Origin: Pasteurella sp049941595 | GTDB lineage: Bacteria; Pseudomonadota; Gammaproteobacteria; Enterobacterales; Pasteurellaceae | Direction of reading: 5' to 3' | Assembly (NCBI GenBank): GCA_049941595.1 | Contig: JBNFNA010000003.1 | Span: 186,001 to 250,000, forward strand | DNA length: 64,000 nucleotides | Shown: positions 26,012 through 35,381 of the stretch, piece after piece | How the letters are laid out: each line of letters starts with the position of its first letter | How positions within the stretch are numbered: position 1 is the first letter of the stretch | Notes under the pieces: generated by a model | Databases searched by the model: none | Seen by the model: the letters and a program-made list of their open reading frames with translations, nothing else | Told to the model about the DNA's origin: nothing | Position numbers and translations under genes: made by a program

Positions 26012-27991
26012 ATGTTCCAAAATAACCCTCTTCTTTCTCAATTAAAACAACAAATCAGAGAAAGCAAACAACAAGTCGAAGGCGTGGTAAAAGGTTCAGA
26101 TAAAGCTTTCGGCTTCCTCGAATGTGATAAAAAAAGTTACTTTATTCCACCAGCTGCAATGAAAAAAGTGATGCACGGTGACAAAATCAAGGCCCTCATT
26201 GAAGTAGTTGGTGATAAAGAACAAGCAGAACCCGATGAATTGATCGAGCCAATGCTCACTCGCTTTATCGCACGTGTACGCTTTAATAAAGACAAAAAAT
26301 TACAAGTATTGGTGGATCATCCACAAATAAATCAACCTATCGGTGCATCACAAAACAAATCCGTGCAAGAAGAATTACAAGAAGGCGACTGGGTGGTAGC
26401 AACCTTAAAAACACACCCGTTACGCGACGATCGTTTTTTCTTTGCTCAAATCCAGCAATTTATTTGTAAAGCAGATGATGAACTTGCGCCTTGGTGGGTC
26501 ACTTTAGCCCGTCACGAGCAATCACGTTACCCTGTGAAGGGACTAGACAGTTACGAAATGCAAGATCAGCAAACTCGTGAAGATTTGACCGCACTTCACT
26601 TCGTTACTATCGACTCTGAAACCACTAAAGATATGGATGATGCGTTATACATCGAACCAATTCGACAAGATGGGCAACAAACAGGCTGGCGTTTAGTGGT
26701 AGCGATTGCTGACCCAACAGCATACATTGCATTAGATTCACAAATTGAAAAAGAAGCAAAACAACGTTGTTTCACCAACTATTTGCCAGGTTTCAATATC
26801 CCGATGCTGCCACCAGAACTGTCTGATGAACTTTGCTCATTAATGAAAGACGAAGTTCGTCCTGCATTGGTTTGTTATATTGAAACGGATTTAGCGGGCA
26901 ACATTAGTGCAAAACCACGTTTTGTTTCTGCTTGTGTTCAATCAAAAGCCAAATTGGTTTATGACCGAATTTCTGATTATTTAGAAAATAAGGCTGATGC
27001 TTGGCAACCAGCAAACGAACAAGAAAAGCAACAAATTGATTGGTTACATCAATTTACGCTAGCACGTATTGAATGGCGTAAACAGCATTCTTTATTATTT
27101 AAAGAAAAGCCAGACTATTCTTTCATCTTGGCTGAAAATGGCAAAGTGCAAGAAATCAAAGCAGAATACCGCCGTATTGCCAACCAAATTGTGGAAGAAT
27201 GTATGATCATTGCCAACATTTGTGCTGCGCAATATTTAGATGAGCACGTAAAGTGCGGTATTTTTAACACGCATTTAGGCTTTGATAAAAAATCATTGGA
27301 AAACGTGCAACAGTTTTTATTAGCGAATTTAGCAAATGAAGAAACTCGAGCGGAGTTAACTGAACGTTATTCCACTGAAAATCTAGCGACATTAGCAGGC
27401 TACTGCCAAATGCGTCACGATATTGAACCGATTGAAGGCAATTATTTAGAATTGCGTTTACGCCGTTTCTTAACTTTTGCGGAATTTAAGGCAGAATTAG
27501 TACCACACTTTGGTTTAGGCTTAACCGGTTATGCGACTTGGACTTCACCAATTCGTAAATATTCAGATATGGTGAACCATCGCTTAATCAAAGCGACATT
27601 AACTAACAGTGAATATGAAAAGCCACAAGATGAAGTGCTCGCTCGTTTACAAGAAGCACGCCGTCAAAATCGCTTAGTGGAACGTGATATTGCGGATTGG
27701 TTATATTGCCGTTACTTAGCGGAAAAAGTCGAACAAAAGCTAACTTTTAAAGCGGAAATTCAAGATGTAATGCGTGGCGGATTACGTGTTCAATTAGCGG
27801 AAAATGGTGCATCTGTCTTTATTCCAGCCTCACAGCTACACAACAATAAAGACGAAATGCAAGCAAATTCAGATGAACTTGCAATGTATATCAAGGGTGA
27901 AATCGCTTATAAAATTGGCGATATGATTGATGTACAATTGCTTGAAGTGAAAGAAGACACGCGTAGTATTATCGGTACAGTTGTCCAATAA
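26012..27991 (+). CDS. rnb: Exoribonuclease II
   Basis: Processive 3'-to-5' RNA exonuclease of the RNB family. The 659 residues comprise N-terminal cold-shock domains (VVKGSDKAFGFLE, and again near 110-150), the catalytic RNB domain with the acidic metal-binding motif SETTKDMDDALYI near 205, and a C-terminal S1 domain (FKAEIQDVMRGGLRVQL, near 575). Length and domain order fit RNase II rather than the longer RNase R. Two uptake cores lie within it (near 26589 and 27249). Confidence 0.96.
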   Translation: MFQNNPLLSQLKQQIRESKQQVEGVVKGSDKAFGFLECDKKSYFIPPAAMKKVMHGDKIKALIEVVGDKEQAEPDELIEPMLTRFIARVRFNKDKKLQVLVDHPQINQPIGASQNKSVQEELQEGDWVVATLKTHPLRDDRFFFAQIQQFICKADDELAPWWVTLARHEQSRYPVKGLDSYEMQDQQTREDLTALHFVTIDSETTKDMDDALYIEPIRQDGQQTGWRLVVAIADPTAYIALDSQIEKEAKQRCFTNYLPGFNIPMLPPELSDELCSLMKDEVRPALVCYIETDLAGNISAKPRFVSACVQSKAKLVYDRISDYLENKADAWQPANEQEKQQIDWLHQFTLARIEWRKQHSLLFKEKPDYSFILAENGKVQEIKAEYRRIANQIVEECMIIANICAAQYLDEHVKCGIFNTHLGFDKKSLENVQQFLLANLANEETRAELTERYSTENLATLAGYCQMRHDIEPIEGNYLELRLRRFLTFAEFKAELVPHFGLGLTGYATWTSPIRKYSDMVNHRLIKATLTNSEYEKPQDEVLARLQEARRQNRLVERDIADWLYCRYLAEKVEQKLTFKAEIQDVMRGGLRVQLAENGASVFIPASQLHNNKDEMQANSDELAMYIKGEIAYKIGDMIDVQLLEVKEDTRSIIGTVVQ

Positions 27992-28001
27992 ACAGAGCAA
28001 C

Positions 28002-28032
28002 AAAAAAGGGAAATTTAACATTTCCCTTTTTT
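28002..28032. terminator. Bidirectional terminator between rnb and murA
   Basis: AAAAAAGGGAAA and TTTCCCTTTTTT form a 12-bp stem with a 7-base loop; A and T runs flank it for both convergent genes. Confidence 0.9.
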
Positions 28033-28049
28033 ATTTGAACAATTATTTA

Positions 28050-29324
28050 TTATTCTTCGCTATCCGCTGAAAAACGCTCAATACGTGCACCTAAGCCACG
28101 TAATTTTTCTTCAATGCGTTCATAGCCACGATCAATGTGATAAATACGATCAACGATCGTTTCACCTGTTGCGATACAACCTGCCAATACTAAGCTGATT
28201 GAAGCACGTAAATCTGTCGCCATTACCTCTGCACCACTTAAATGATCTACACCGTGGCAAATCGCCGTGTTACCTTCGATCTCTGCTTTGCCACCCATAC
28301 GAATAAGTTCAGGAATGTGCATAAAACGGTTTTCGAAAATGGTTTCAGTAATAATACTAGTACCACAAGCGACCATATTTAATAAAGTAAATTGCGCTTG
28401 CATATCTGTTGGGAAGCCTGGGTATGGTGCAGTACGGATATTCACCGCACGAGGACGATTTCCTAACATATCTAATGTAATCGTATTTTCCGTCACATCA
28501 ACTTGTGCACCCGCTTCACGTAATTTATCAATTACCGCATCAAGGGTGTCTGCTTTCGTATTTTTACATTGAATACGACCGCCAGAAATTGCAGCTGCAA
28601 CCAAGAATGTTCCCGTTTCAATACGGTCAGGCACGATGCTATGCTCACAGCCTCCTAAATGGTCAACACCTTCCACAGTGATTGTATCTGTGCCAGCCCC
28701 CGTAATTTTTGCCCCTAACTTATTTAAGAAAAGTGCGGTATCAATAATTTCAGGTTCACGAGCCGCATTTTCAATTGTAGTAACACCTTTTGCTAAGGTC
28801 GCCGCCATCATAATAGAAAGTGTTGCACCCACACTGATTTTTTCAACAACAATACGTGTGCCAATTAAACGGTGATCCACATAGGCTTTAACATAACCAT
28901 CTTCTAATGCAATTCGTGCGCCTAAACGCTCTAAACCACTAATATGTAAATCAACAGGACGAGCCCCGATTGAACAACCACCAGGCAATGACACTTGGCC
29001 TTGGTTAAAACGAGCCACTAATGGCGCAAGTGCCCAGATTGAGGCACGCATTGTTTTAACAAGCTCATAAGGTGCGATGAAATGATCGATTTTTGATGCA
29101 TCAATATGCACTGCACCGTCCGCATCACGCTCAACAGAAACACCTAATTTACGTAAAATTTTGAATGTGGTATCAATGTCTTTTAATTCTGGAACATTGG
29201 TTAATTTGACAGGTTTTTCAGCTAAAATCGTTGCAAAAAGGATAGGAAGTGCGGCATTTTTTGCCCCAGAAATATTTACCGTTCCTTTCAAACAAGATTG
29301 GCCATAAACACGAAATTTTTGCAT
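28050..29324 (-). CDS. murA: UDP-N-acetylglucosamine 1-carboxyvinyltransferase
   Basis: First committed step of peptidoglycan synthesis, transferring enolpyruvate from PEP to UDP-GlcNAc; target of fosfomycin. Length 424. The active-site cysteine is present, Cys117 in SLPGGCSIGARPVDLH, so fosfomycin sensitivity by this criterion is expected. KNAALPILFATILAEKP at the N-terminus and VATDLRASISLVLAG near 370 are conserved. It lies downstream of ibaG, the usual mla-ibaG-murA order. Confidence 0.97.
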   Translation of the reverse strand: MQKFRVYGQSCLKGTVNISGAKNAALPILFATILAEKPVKLTNVPELKDIDTTFKILRKLGVSVERDADGAVHIDASKIDHFIAPYELVKTMRASIWALAPLVARFNQGQVSLPGGCSIGARPVDLHISGLERLGARIALEDGYVKAYVDHRLIGTRIVVEKISVGATLSIMMAATLAKGVTTIENAAREPEIIDTALFLNKLGAKITGAGTDTITVEGVDHLGGCEHSIVPDRIETGTFLVAAAISGGRIQCKNTKADTLDAVIDKLREAGAQVDVTENTITLDMLGNRPRAVNIRTAPYPGFPTDMQAQFTLLNMVACGTSIITETIFENRFMHIPELIRMGGKAEIEGNTAICHGVDHLSGAEVMATDLRASISLVLAGCIATGETIVDRIYHIDRGYERIEEKLRGLGARIERFSADSEE

Positions 29325-29344
29325 AAGAATTACCTTGTTGGATC

Positions 29345-29602
29345 TTAACGAGGTTGATTAAGTAAGCGTTCACGCTTCCATTTTTCAACAGTATACGTTT
29401 TGATTGTTAACGCGTGAATTGCATTGCTTGAGATATGTTCCACCAACGGTGCATAAATCAATTGTTGTTGTTTTACTCTTGATAATCCGGAAAATTCATC
29501 ACTTACCGCAATCACACCATAATGTGCATTTTCTCCTTGAACATAGACTTCGTCTAAATTCAATGCGTCTTTTAAAATTCTTTCAATTTCTTGCGTTTCC
29601 AT
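29345..29602 (-). CDS. ibaG: BolA-family protein IbaG
   Basis: Small BolA-fold protein of 85 residues that partners monothiol glutaredoxins and is linked to iron-sulfur and envelope homeostasis. METQEIERILKDALNLDEVYVQGENAHYGVIAVSDEF and the helix FSGLSRVKQQQLIYAPL are typical; a conserved His lies in NAIHALTIKTY. The start at 29602 is chosen because its ATG overlaps the mlaB stop (TAATG) and the length fits; an upstream in-frame ATG lies inside mlaB. Fifth gene after mlaF. Confidence 0.92.
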   Translation of the reverse strand: METQEIERILKDALNLDEVYVQGENAHYGVIAVSDEFSGLSRVKQQQLIYAPLVEHISSNAIHALTIKTYTVEKWKRERLLNQPR

Positions 29603-29961
29603 TATTTGCTTCCGTTGGCTTGAATAAATGTTGCTATCCAATGAGATAGACCAAATAAATCCGCCAAAGTTAATAGTTGTTTTGGCGCATTTTTTAAAAC
29701 AATACGGTATTCTTGTTTTTGTACTTTTACGCTTTGTCCAATGCAATCACATAAAAGCGCAAAACCAGCTGAATCAATACGCGTAACTTGAGCTAAATCC
29801 CAATAAACATTTTTATCCGCAATTTTTTCTGCTGATAAAAAAGAAGCACGTTGCTCCCAAAAAGGAAGCAACGTGTTACGAGATAGCTCTCCACTTAACA
29901 AGAGCGATATATTATCACTATTTTGTTCGAATTCCCAAGTTAAACTTTTTGCCGTTTTCAT
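29602..29961 (-). CDS. mlaB: Mla pathway STAS-domain protein MlaB
   Basis: Cytoplasmic STAS protein that binds the ATPase MlaF and controls assembly and activity of the MlaFEDB complex. The 119-residue sequence has the STAS core, including the DLAQVTRIDSAGFALLCDCIGQ helix-start region containing the conserved Asp-Ser-Ala-Gly. It is the most divergent Mla component but its position between mlaC and ibaG is diagnostic. Stop overlaps the ibaG start. Confidence 0.9.
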   Translation of the reverse strand: MKTAKSLTWEFEQNSDNISLLLSGELSRNTLLPFWEQRASFLSAEKIADKNVYWDLAQVTRIDSAGFALLCDCIGQSVKVQKQEYRIVLKNAPKQLLTLADLFGLSHWIATFIQANGSK

Positions 29962-29964
29962 CGC

Positions 29965-30606
29965 TTATTTACTTAAAGTTACAGGGGTTTTAGCCGCTTT
30001 TAATACTTGTTCTGTTAACGCATCTAAACCACTTTTGGTAATGATTGGCGACCATTCTTTACCTTTGGTTTCCACCATACTCACGCCTTCTGCGCTCATA
30101 TCAAATACTTGCCATTTACCGGATTTACTATTTTTGTACCAATAGAAAGTCAAATTCACCGGCGGTTGGTTGCCACTTTGAATCACTTTTACACTTACAG
30201 TTGACGTTTTATCATCTGATTGTGCTTTTGGTTTTTCAATTTGTAATTTTTGATCAGAATACATTGTTAATACTTGCGCATAGTTTTGCTCAATGTATTG
30301 CTCAAACGCATTGAAGAAACGCTCTCTTTGTTCTGGTGTGGTTGCTTTAAAGTGTTTACCTAACACTTTAGAACCTGCATATTTCACGTGTACATAAGGC
30401 ATTAATTCATTACGTACAATCGTTTTTAAGTAATTTGGATCTTGCTTAATTTTTGCCTGACTTGAAGTAATATTTTTGAACAATTTATCTGATACTTCTT
30501 GCATTAATTCATAAGGCGTATCCGCCGCAAACGCTTGTACAGAGAAAAGTGCGGTAGAAATTACCAACATTTTTGCGAATACACGTTTTAATTTTGATAA
30601 AAACAT
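29965..30606 (-). CDS. mlaC: Periplasmic phospholipid-binding protein MlaC
   Basis: Soluble lipid shuttle between the outer-membrane MlaA complex and the inner-membrane MlaD ring. A signal peptide is cleaved after SVQAFA near residue 27; the mature 186 residues have the Tol-tol-Ttg2 pattern (PYELMQEVSDKLFKNI, RERFFNAFEQYIEQNYAQVL, WKVFD-like WQVFDMSAEGVSMVE). An uptake-signal core lies in the leader codons near 30547. It starts 39 bases after mlaD. Confidence 0.94.
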   Translation of the reverse strand: MFLSKLKRVFAKMLVISTALFSVQAFAADTPYELMQEVSDKLFKNITSSQAKIKQDPNYLKTIVRNELMPYVHVKYAGSKVLGKHFKATTPEQRERFFNAFEQYIEQNYAQVLTMYSDQKLQIEKPKAQSDDKTSTVSVKVIQSGNQPPVNLTFYWYKNSKSGKWQVFDMSAEGVSMVETKGKEWSPIITKSGLDALTEQVLKAAKTPVTLSK

Positions 30607-30644
30607 TATTTTTTACTCCTACTAAAATTCAGAAATTTTACACA

Positions 30645-31151
30645 TTATTGTACTGTTGGTTCTTCCGTTTTATCGGCTTCGGATTTATTACGATCACCAT
30701 ATAAAAACTGACCAACAAGATCTTCTAAGACTAATGCGGATTTGGTGTCCGTCACACGGGTTCCGTCTTTCCACATTCCCACTTCACCATCATCAAAACC
30801 AATGCTTAATGCAATATATTGTTCACCAAGTAAACCTGATGTTTTAATTGATAACGCACTGGTTTCAGGAATTTCGTCGTAACGCTCATCAATTGCAATG
30901 GTTACCATCGGTGAGTAGGTTTTTTCATTTAACGAAATATCTGCTACTCGACCAATCACAACACCACCGACTTTTAGCGGCGCTCGGACCTTTAGTCCAC
31001 CAATATTTTCAAAAGTTGCATAAATTTTATAGGATTTTGCTTCACTAAAACCTTGAATATTAGCTACTTTTAATCCTAAAAATACTAAAGCACCAATACC
31101 AAGTAACAAAAATAATCCTACCCAAAACTCGTATTTTATTGTTTGTCGCAT
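30645..31151 (-). CDS. mlaD: Mla transporter substrate-binding subunit MlaD (MCE domain)
   Basis: Inner-membrane-anchored MCE protein that forms a hexameric ring passing phospholipids to or from MlaC. 168 residues: one N-terminal membrane helix (about 8-28, EFWVGLFLLLGIGALVFLGL) followed by the MCE domain with GGLKVRAPLKVGGVVIGRV and the central-pore LLGEQYIALSIG segment. Between mlaE and mlaC in the operon. Confidence 0.95.
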   Translation of the reverse strand: MRQTIKYEFWVGLFLLLGIGALVFLGLKVANIQGFSEAKSYKIYATFENIGGLKVRAPLKVGGVVIGRVADISLNEKTYSPMVTIAIDERYDEIPETSALSIKTSGLLGEQYIALSIGFDDGEVGMWKDGTRVTDTKSALVLEDLVGQFLYGDRNKSEADKTEEPTVQ

Positions 31152-31198
31152 AAAATTTCCTTACATCGTAATTCATAAATAAACAGCTTCTTTTTTGG

Positions 31199-31981
31199 TT
31201 AACTTGAACCAAACATTAATGCTGTTAATACAAAATCTAAACCTAAAACCACTAATGAAGCGTGAACCACCGTGCGTGTTGTGGCTTTACTAATTCCTTC
31301 TGAAGTTGGCAAGCAATCATAACCGTTAAAAAGTGCAATCCACACAACCGCAATGGCGAAGCATAAGCTTTTAATAAAGCCGTTGAGCAAATCTTTTTCC
31401 CAAGTCACTGCATTTTGCATTACTGACCAAAAACTGCCTGAGTCTACGCCTTTCCAGTCCACACCAACAAGCGAACCGCCCCAAATACCAATTGCAGTAA
31501 AAATCACCGCTAAAATTGGCATTGAAATCACACCCGCCCAAAAGCGAGGTGCAATGACACGACGTAAAGGATCAACTGCCATCATTTCCAAACTGGAAAG
31601 TTGTTCTGTTGCTTTCATCAAACCAATTTCTGCCGTCAATGCCGAACCCGCACGTCCTGCAAATAAAAGTGCGGTCACAACTGGGCCTAATTCACGTAAT
31701 AATGAAAGTGCCACTAACTGACCTAAGCTTGTTTCTGCAGAGAAATCAACTAATACCACATAGCCTTGCAAACCTAGTACCATTCCGATAAATAAGCCGG
31801 ATAGCATAATAATCAGTAATGATTGCACGCCTAACACGTGTAATTGTTTGACTAGTAATGGGAAATGTTTTTTCACTTGTGGCTTGCCAATCACTGCACC
31901 GAACAACATAAATCCGGCTCGACCAAGTGAACGGCAAAAATCGATCGCAGAGCGACCAAGTTGGGAAATAAAATTAATCAT
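31199..31981 (-). CDS. mlaE: Mla transporter permease MlaE
   Basis: Integral membrane permease of the phospholipid ABC transporter. 260 residues, about five to six helices. Contains the MlaE-family signatures GLFIGMVLGLQGYVVL and TALLFAGRAGSALTAEIGLMKATEQLSSLEMMAVDPLRRV. Its start overlaps the mlaF stop by four bases (ATGA). An uptake core lies within it near 31669. Confidence 0.95.
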   Translation of the reverse strand: MINFISQLGRSAIDFCRSLGRAGFMLFGAVIGKPQVKKHFPLLVKQLHVLGVQSLLIIMLSGLFIGMVLGLQGYVVLVDFSAETSLGQLVALSLLRELGPVVTALLFAGRAGSALTAEIGLMKATEQLSSLEMMAVDPLRRVIAPRFWAGVISMPILAVIFTAIGIWGGSLVGVDWKGVDSGSFWSVMQNAVTWEKDLLNGFIKSLCFAIAVVWIALFNGYDCLPTSEGISKATTRTVVHASLVVLGLDFVLTALMFGSS

Positions 31982-32772
31982 TGAAATAACTCCTCCACAT
32001 AATCTTGTGCAGGAAAATGGAAATGTACAGGGCCATCTGCCTCACCGTCTAAGAATTGGCGTACTTGAGGATCCTGACTTTGTAATAATTGCTCGGATGT
32101 ACCTTCTGCAATCACTCGCTTATCTGCAATAATATAAGCATAATCTGCGATGCTTAATACTTCTTGTACATCGTGAGAAACTACAATTGAGGTCAACTCT
32201 AAGGCTTCATTTAAGCGTTTAATCAAACTTAAAATCACGCCCATACTAATCGGATCTTGCCCTGCAAAAGGCTCATCAAACATCATTAATTCTGGATCTA
32301 ACGCAATCGCACGTGCTAATGCAGCACGTCTTGCCATACCGCCAGAAAGCTCCGAAGGCATTAAATCTGCCGCACCACGCAATCCAACGGCTTCTAACTT
32401 CATTAATACAATTTGGCGGATTAAACTTTCAGGTAAGAGCGTATGCTCTCGAATAGGAAAAGCAACATTATCAAACGTTGAAATGTCGGTAAATAATGCA
32501 CCAGATTGGAACAACATCCCCATCTTTTGGCGAACTTTATAAAGTTCAGAATTAGAGAGCTGGCAAATATCTTGACCATCAAACCAAATTTCTCCCGTTT
32601 CTGGTTGTAATTGCCCGCCAATCAGTTTCAATAATGTGGTTTTACCGATCCCTGATGGTCCCATAATTGCGGTAATTTTGCCCTTCTGCACCTTTAAATT
32701 CAGGTTGTCATAAATCGTGCGCTGACCTCGTTTAAAAGTCAGATTTTTCACTTCAATTAAGGGGTTATTCAT
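31978..32772 (-). CDS. mlaF: Mla transporter ATP-binding subunit MlaF
   Basis: ATPase driving the Mla phospholipid transporter. 264 residues with Walker A GPSGIGKTTLL near 39-49, Q-loop FQSGALF, ABC signature LSGGMARRAALARA and Walker B ELMMFDEPFAG. First gene of mlaFEDCB-ibaG-murA and divergent from lptC across 233 bases, which contain an uptake core near 32927. The operon maintains outer-membrane lipid asymmetry. Confidence 0.95.
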   Translation of the reverse strand: MNNPLIEVKNLTFKRGQRTIYDNLNLKVQKGKITAIMGPSGIGKTTLLKLIGGQLQPETGEIWFDGQDICQLSNSELYKVRQKMGMLFQSGALFTDISTFDNVAFPIREHTLLPESLIRQIVLMKLEAVGLRGAADLMPSELSGGMARRAALARAIALDPELMMFDEPFAGQDPISMGVILSLIKRLNEALELTSIVVSHDVQEVLSIADYAYIIADKRVIAEGTSEQLLQSQDPQVRQFLDGEADGPVHFHFPAQDYVEELFQ

Positions 32773-33005
32773 AAAATCTCTTTGCTAAATTAGAATGCTT
32801 CAAAAAATTAAAAGGGGATATTCTACCAATTCCCCTTGAATGTCAAATTTTACACAATAAACAATATGGTGCTTTGACTCAATAAAAATGAAAACGTTCA
32901 TTCTCGTAAAAATTTTCTAAAATTCGACCGCACTTTTATTGGTTTTAGCAAAACTATGCTATGATTGCGAGTTCAAGATCAACCTAAAATGAACTGAACT
33001 CACTT

Positions 33006-33572
33006 ATGAATATTCGTTGGAATATCGTTTTATCTGTTATGGCATTGGCGCTGCTTGCGTGGTTTTATTCGTTAAATCAAAAAGAAGATAACCTAAGCGC
33101 ACTTACTAAGCGTCACGATAGCCCTGAATACACAGGGCAAAATATGCAAACAACGGTATTTTCACCTACTGGGAAAAAACAATATTTTGCTACATCAAAA
33201 TCTGTTGAGCATTATACTCACAATGGTCATACAGATTTTATTATGCCAGAGGTCTATCTGTTTGACCTTGAACAAAGCAGTAATGAAAGTTGGAAATTAA
33301 GTGCTAATAAAGCCACTTTAACGAAAGATCACAAACTCTATTTAGAAGGCAATGTGATCGCACAAAGTTTATCAGACAAATCGCGCTTGCAACGTGTTGA
33401 AACAGAAAGTGCGGTTGTTAATTTAAAAACACAAGATATTCAGTCAGATAATATGGTGAAAATTAATGGGCAAAATTTTCATTCAACTGGCTTAAAGCTG
33501 ACGGGTAACTTACAACAACAAATTGCCTCCTTGAAAGAACAGGTAAATACATATTATGAAATCAAAAAGTAA
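33006..33572 (+). CDS. lptC: LPS export bitopic protein LptC
   Basis: Single-pass inner-membrane protein (helix about residues 5-22) whose periplasmic beta-jellyroll receives LPS from LptB2FG and passes it to LptA. 188 residues, usual length, with EVYLFDLEQSSNESWKLSANKATL and LYLEGNVIAQS repeats typical of the fold. It overlaps lptA by 17 bases. First of lptC-lptA-lptB-ptsN-rapZ; the kdsC and kdsD genes that often precede it are not adjacent here. Confidence 0.93.
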   Translation: MNIRWNIVLSVMALALLAWFYSLNQKEDNLSALTKRHDSPEYTGQNMQTTVFSPTGKKQYFATSKSVEHYTHNGHTDFIMPEVYLFDLEQSSNESWKLSANKATLTKDHKLYLEGNVIAQSLSDKSRLQRVETESAVVNLKTQDIQSDNMVKINGQNFHSTGLKLTGNLQQQIASLKEQVNTYYEIKK

Positions 33573-34062
33573 CCAAATTATTCTTTTGGCAACGCTAGTA
33601 ATGACGTCATTATCTGCATTTGCATTAAAAAATGACACGCAACAGCCTATTAACATTGTGTCAGATAACCAATCTTTAGATATGGATAATCATATTGTTA
33701 CTTTTACTGATAACGTTGTGATTACACAAGGTTCGATCTTAATTAAAGCAAACAAAGTTGTGATTACTCGCCCACCTGAAAAATCAGGTAAAAAAGACAC
33801 GGTTGAAGCCTTTGGCAACCCTGTGACATTCCAACAAACTTTAGATAATGGCAAGCCGGTGAATGGTAAAGCAAATAAAGTGCATTACGATCTCACCACT
33901 GAATTTCTAACCCTAACGGGCAATGCTGAATTAAAACAATTAGACAGCAAAATCAATAGCAGCCTGATTTCTTATGACGTGAAGAAACAGCAACTTAAAG
34001 CGAAAGGTTCTGGTAATTCGAGAGTGAAAACCGTATTAATCCCTGCGCAATTAAACAAATAA
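33556..34062 (+). CDS. lptA: LPS transport periplasmic protein LptA
   Basis: Periplasmic bridge protein that polymerises end to end to carry LPS to the outer-membrane LptDE translocon. 168 residues with a signal peptide cleaved after SLSAFA near residue 23, and the OstA-like repeats DNQSLDMDNHIVTFTDNVVITQGSI and GKANKVHYDLTTEFLTLTGNAEL. Overlaps the lptC end and precedes lptB by 26 bases. Confidence 0.94.
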   Translation: MKSKSNQIILLATLVMTSLSAFALKNDTQQPINIVSDNQSLDMDNHIVTFTDNVVITQGSILIKANKVVITRPPEKSGKKDTVEAFGNPVTFQQTLDNGKPVNGKANKVHYDLTTEFLTLTGNAELKQLDSKINSSLISYDVKKQQLKAKGSGNSRVKTVLIPAQLNK

Positions 34063-34088
34063 TGTAAAGAAATAAGGTTTTATTTTTT

Positions 34089-34814
34089 ATGTCTATTCTC
34101 CACGCTGAAAATTTAGCGAAAAGTTACAAAAGCCGACAAGTGGTTTCTGATGTGAGCCTGAAGGTAAACTCGAACGAGATCGTTGGTCTGCTTGGACCAA
34201 ACGGTGCAGGGAAAACCACCACTTTCTATATGGTTGTCGGGTTAGTCAATCACGATCGTGGCACAATTCGTATTGATGATGAAGACATTAGCTTATTACC
34301 AATGCACAACCGTGCACAACGTGGTATTGGCTACTTACCGCAAGAGGCTTCAATTTTCCGCCGTTTAACCGTGTATGAAAACTTAATGGCGGTGTTGGAA
34401 ATTCGTAAAGATCTTAATCAAGAACAACGCCGAGCAAGAGCAGATGAATTAATTGAAGAATTCAATATCGGGCATATTCGTAATAGCTTAGGGCAATCAC
34501 TCTCTGGCGGTGAGCGTCGTCGTGTGGAAATTGCCCGAGCATTAGCAGCAAACCCGAAATTTATTTTATTAGATGAGCCTTTTGCTGGGGTTGACCCAAT
34601 CTCTGTTATCGATATCAAAAAAATCATTATGGATTTAAGAGATCGTGGCTTAGGCGTATTAATTACCGATCATAACGTGCGTGAAACCTTAGATGTGTGT
34701 GAGCGTGCTTATATCGTGAGTGCTGGGCAAATGATTGCCACTGGCTCACCTGAAGAAATCCTCAATAACGAACACGTAAAACGCGTATATTTAGGCGAAC
34801 AATTCAAATTGTAG
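34089..34814 (+). CDS. lptB: LPS export ABC transporter ATP-binding protein LptB
   Basis: ATPase dimer of the LPS extractor LptB2FG. 241 residues with Walker A GPNGAGKTTTF near 37-47, the Q-loop segment YLPQEASIFRRLTVYENL characteristic of LptB, signature LSGGERRRVEIARAL and Walker B FILLDEPFAGVDP. Its permeases are encoded at 9.3-11.5 kb. Confidence 0.96.
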   Translation: MSILHAENLAKSYKSRQVVSDVSLKVNSNEIVGLLGPNGAGKTTTFYMVVGLVNHDRGTIRIDDEDISLLPMHNRAQRGIGYLPQEASIFRRLTVYENLMAVLEIRKDLNQEQRRARADELIEEFNIGHIRNSLGQSLSGGERRRVEIARALAANPKFILLDEPFAGVDPISVIDIKKIIMDLRDRGLGVLITDHNVRETLDVCERAYIVSAGQMIATGSPEEILNNEHVKRVYLGEQFKL

Positions 34815-34816
34815 TT

Positions 34817-35344
34817 ATGACCAAGTTTACTGAATTATTAAAACCTGAAAACATTCGTCAAGGCATTATATGCTCAAGTAAAAAACGTGTATTTGAAACA
34901 ATTACCGCTGTAGTTGCAGATCAAGTTCAGTTGGAAAACGCTGAACAGTGTTGTTTTGAATGCTTATTCAATCGTGAAAAATTAGGCAACTCTGGTTTAG
35001 GCAATGGCGTTGCGATGCCGAAAGCCCGTATTCCAAATGGTGACAAACCGATTGCTGTTTTTTTACAGCTTGATACACCTGTGGAATACGATGCAGCGGA
35101 TCACCGTGACGTCGATTTAATTTTTGCATTACTCATTCCAGAACAAATCTGTGCAGAGTATATTGCAAAGCTACCTGAAATCGCCGAAAATTTATCCGAT
35201 AAAACATTGTGTAAGCAATTGAGAACAGCACTAAGTGCGGACGAAATTTGGAAAATTTTTGAGCATTATGATCAAACACAAGATGTAGAAACGGAAGTGG
35301 AGGAAATATCAAACAAAAATAAAGAGGATACTTCCGAATCTTAA
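34817..35344 (+). CDS. ptsN: PTS IIA-like nitrogen regulatory protein PtsN, active-site His replaced
   Basis: Homologue of EIIA-Ntr, the last phosphocarrier of the nitrogen PTS, which regulates potassium transport and other targets. 175 residues. The conserved NSGLGNGVAMP segment is present, but the next residue, where E. coli PtsN has the phosphorylated histidine of IPHGKL, is lysine (Lys69, codon AAA at 35021-35023, MPKARIPNG). The protein as read should not be phosphorylated there. The C-terminus also has an acidic tail (DVETEVEEISNKNKEDTSES). Two bases after lptB and 37 before rapZ, the usual context. Confidence 0.9.
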   Translation: MTKFTELLKPENIRQGIICSSKKRVFETITAVVADQVQLENAEQCCFECLFNREKLGNSGLGNGVAMPKARIPNGDKPIAVFLQLDTPVEYDAADHRDVDLIFALLIPEQICAEYIAKLPEIAENLSDKTLCKQLRTALSADEIWKIFEHYDQTQDVETEVEEISNKNKEDTSES

Positions 35345-35381
35345 AAATTGATTTTCTTTAAAGTGATAAGCGAGTAAACCT

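Noticed and set aside
29602..29746. N-terminal extension of ibaG
   Set aside because: The extension lies within mlaB in another frame; the TAATG overlap and BolA-family length fix the start at 29602.
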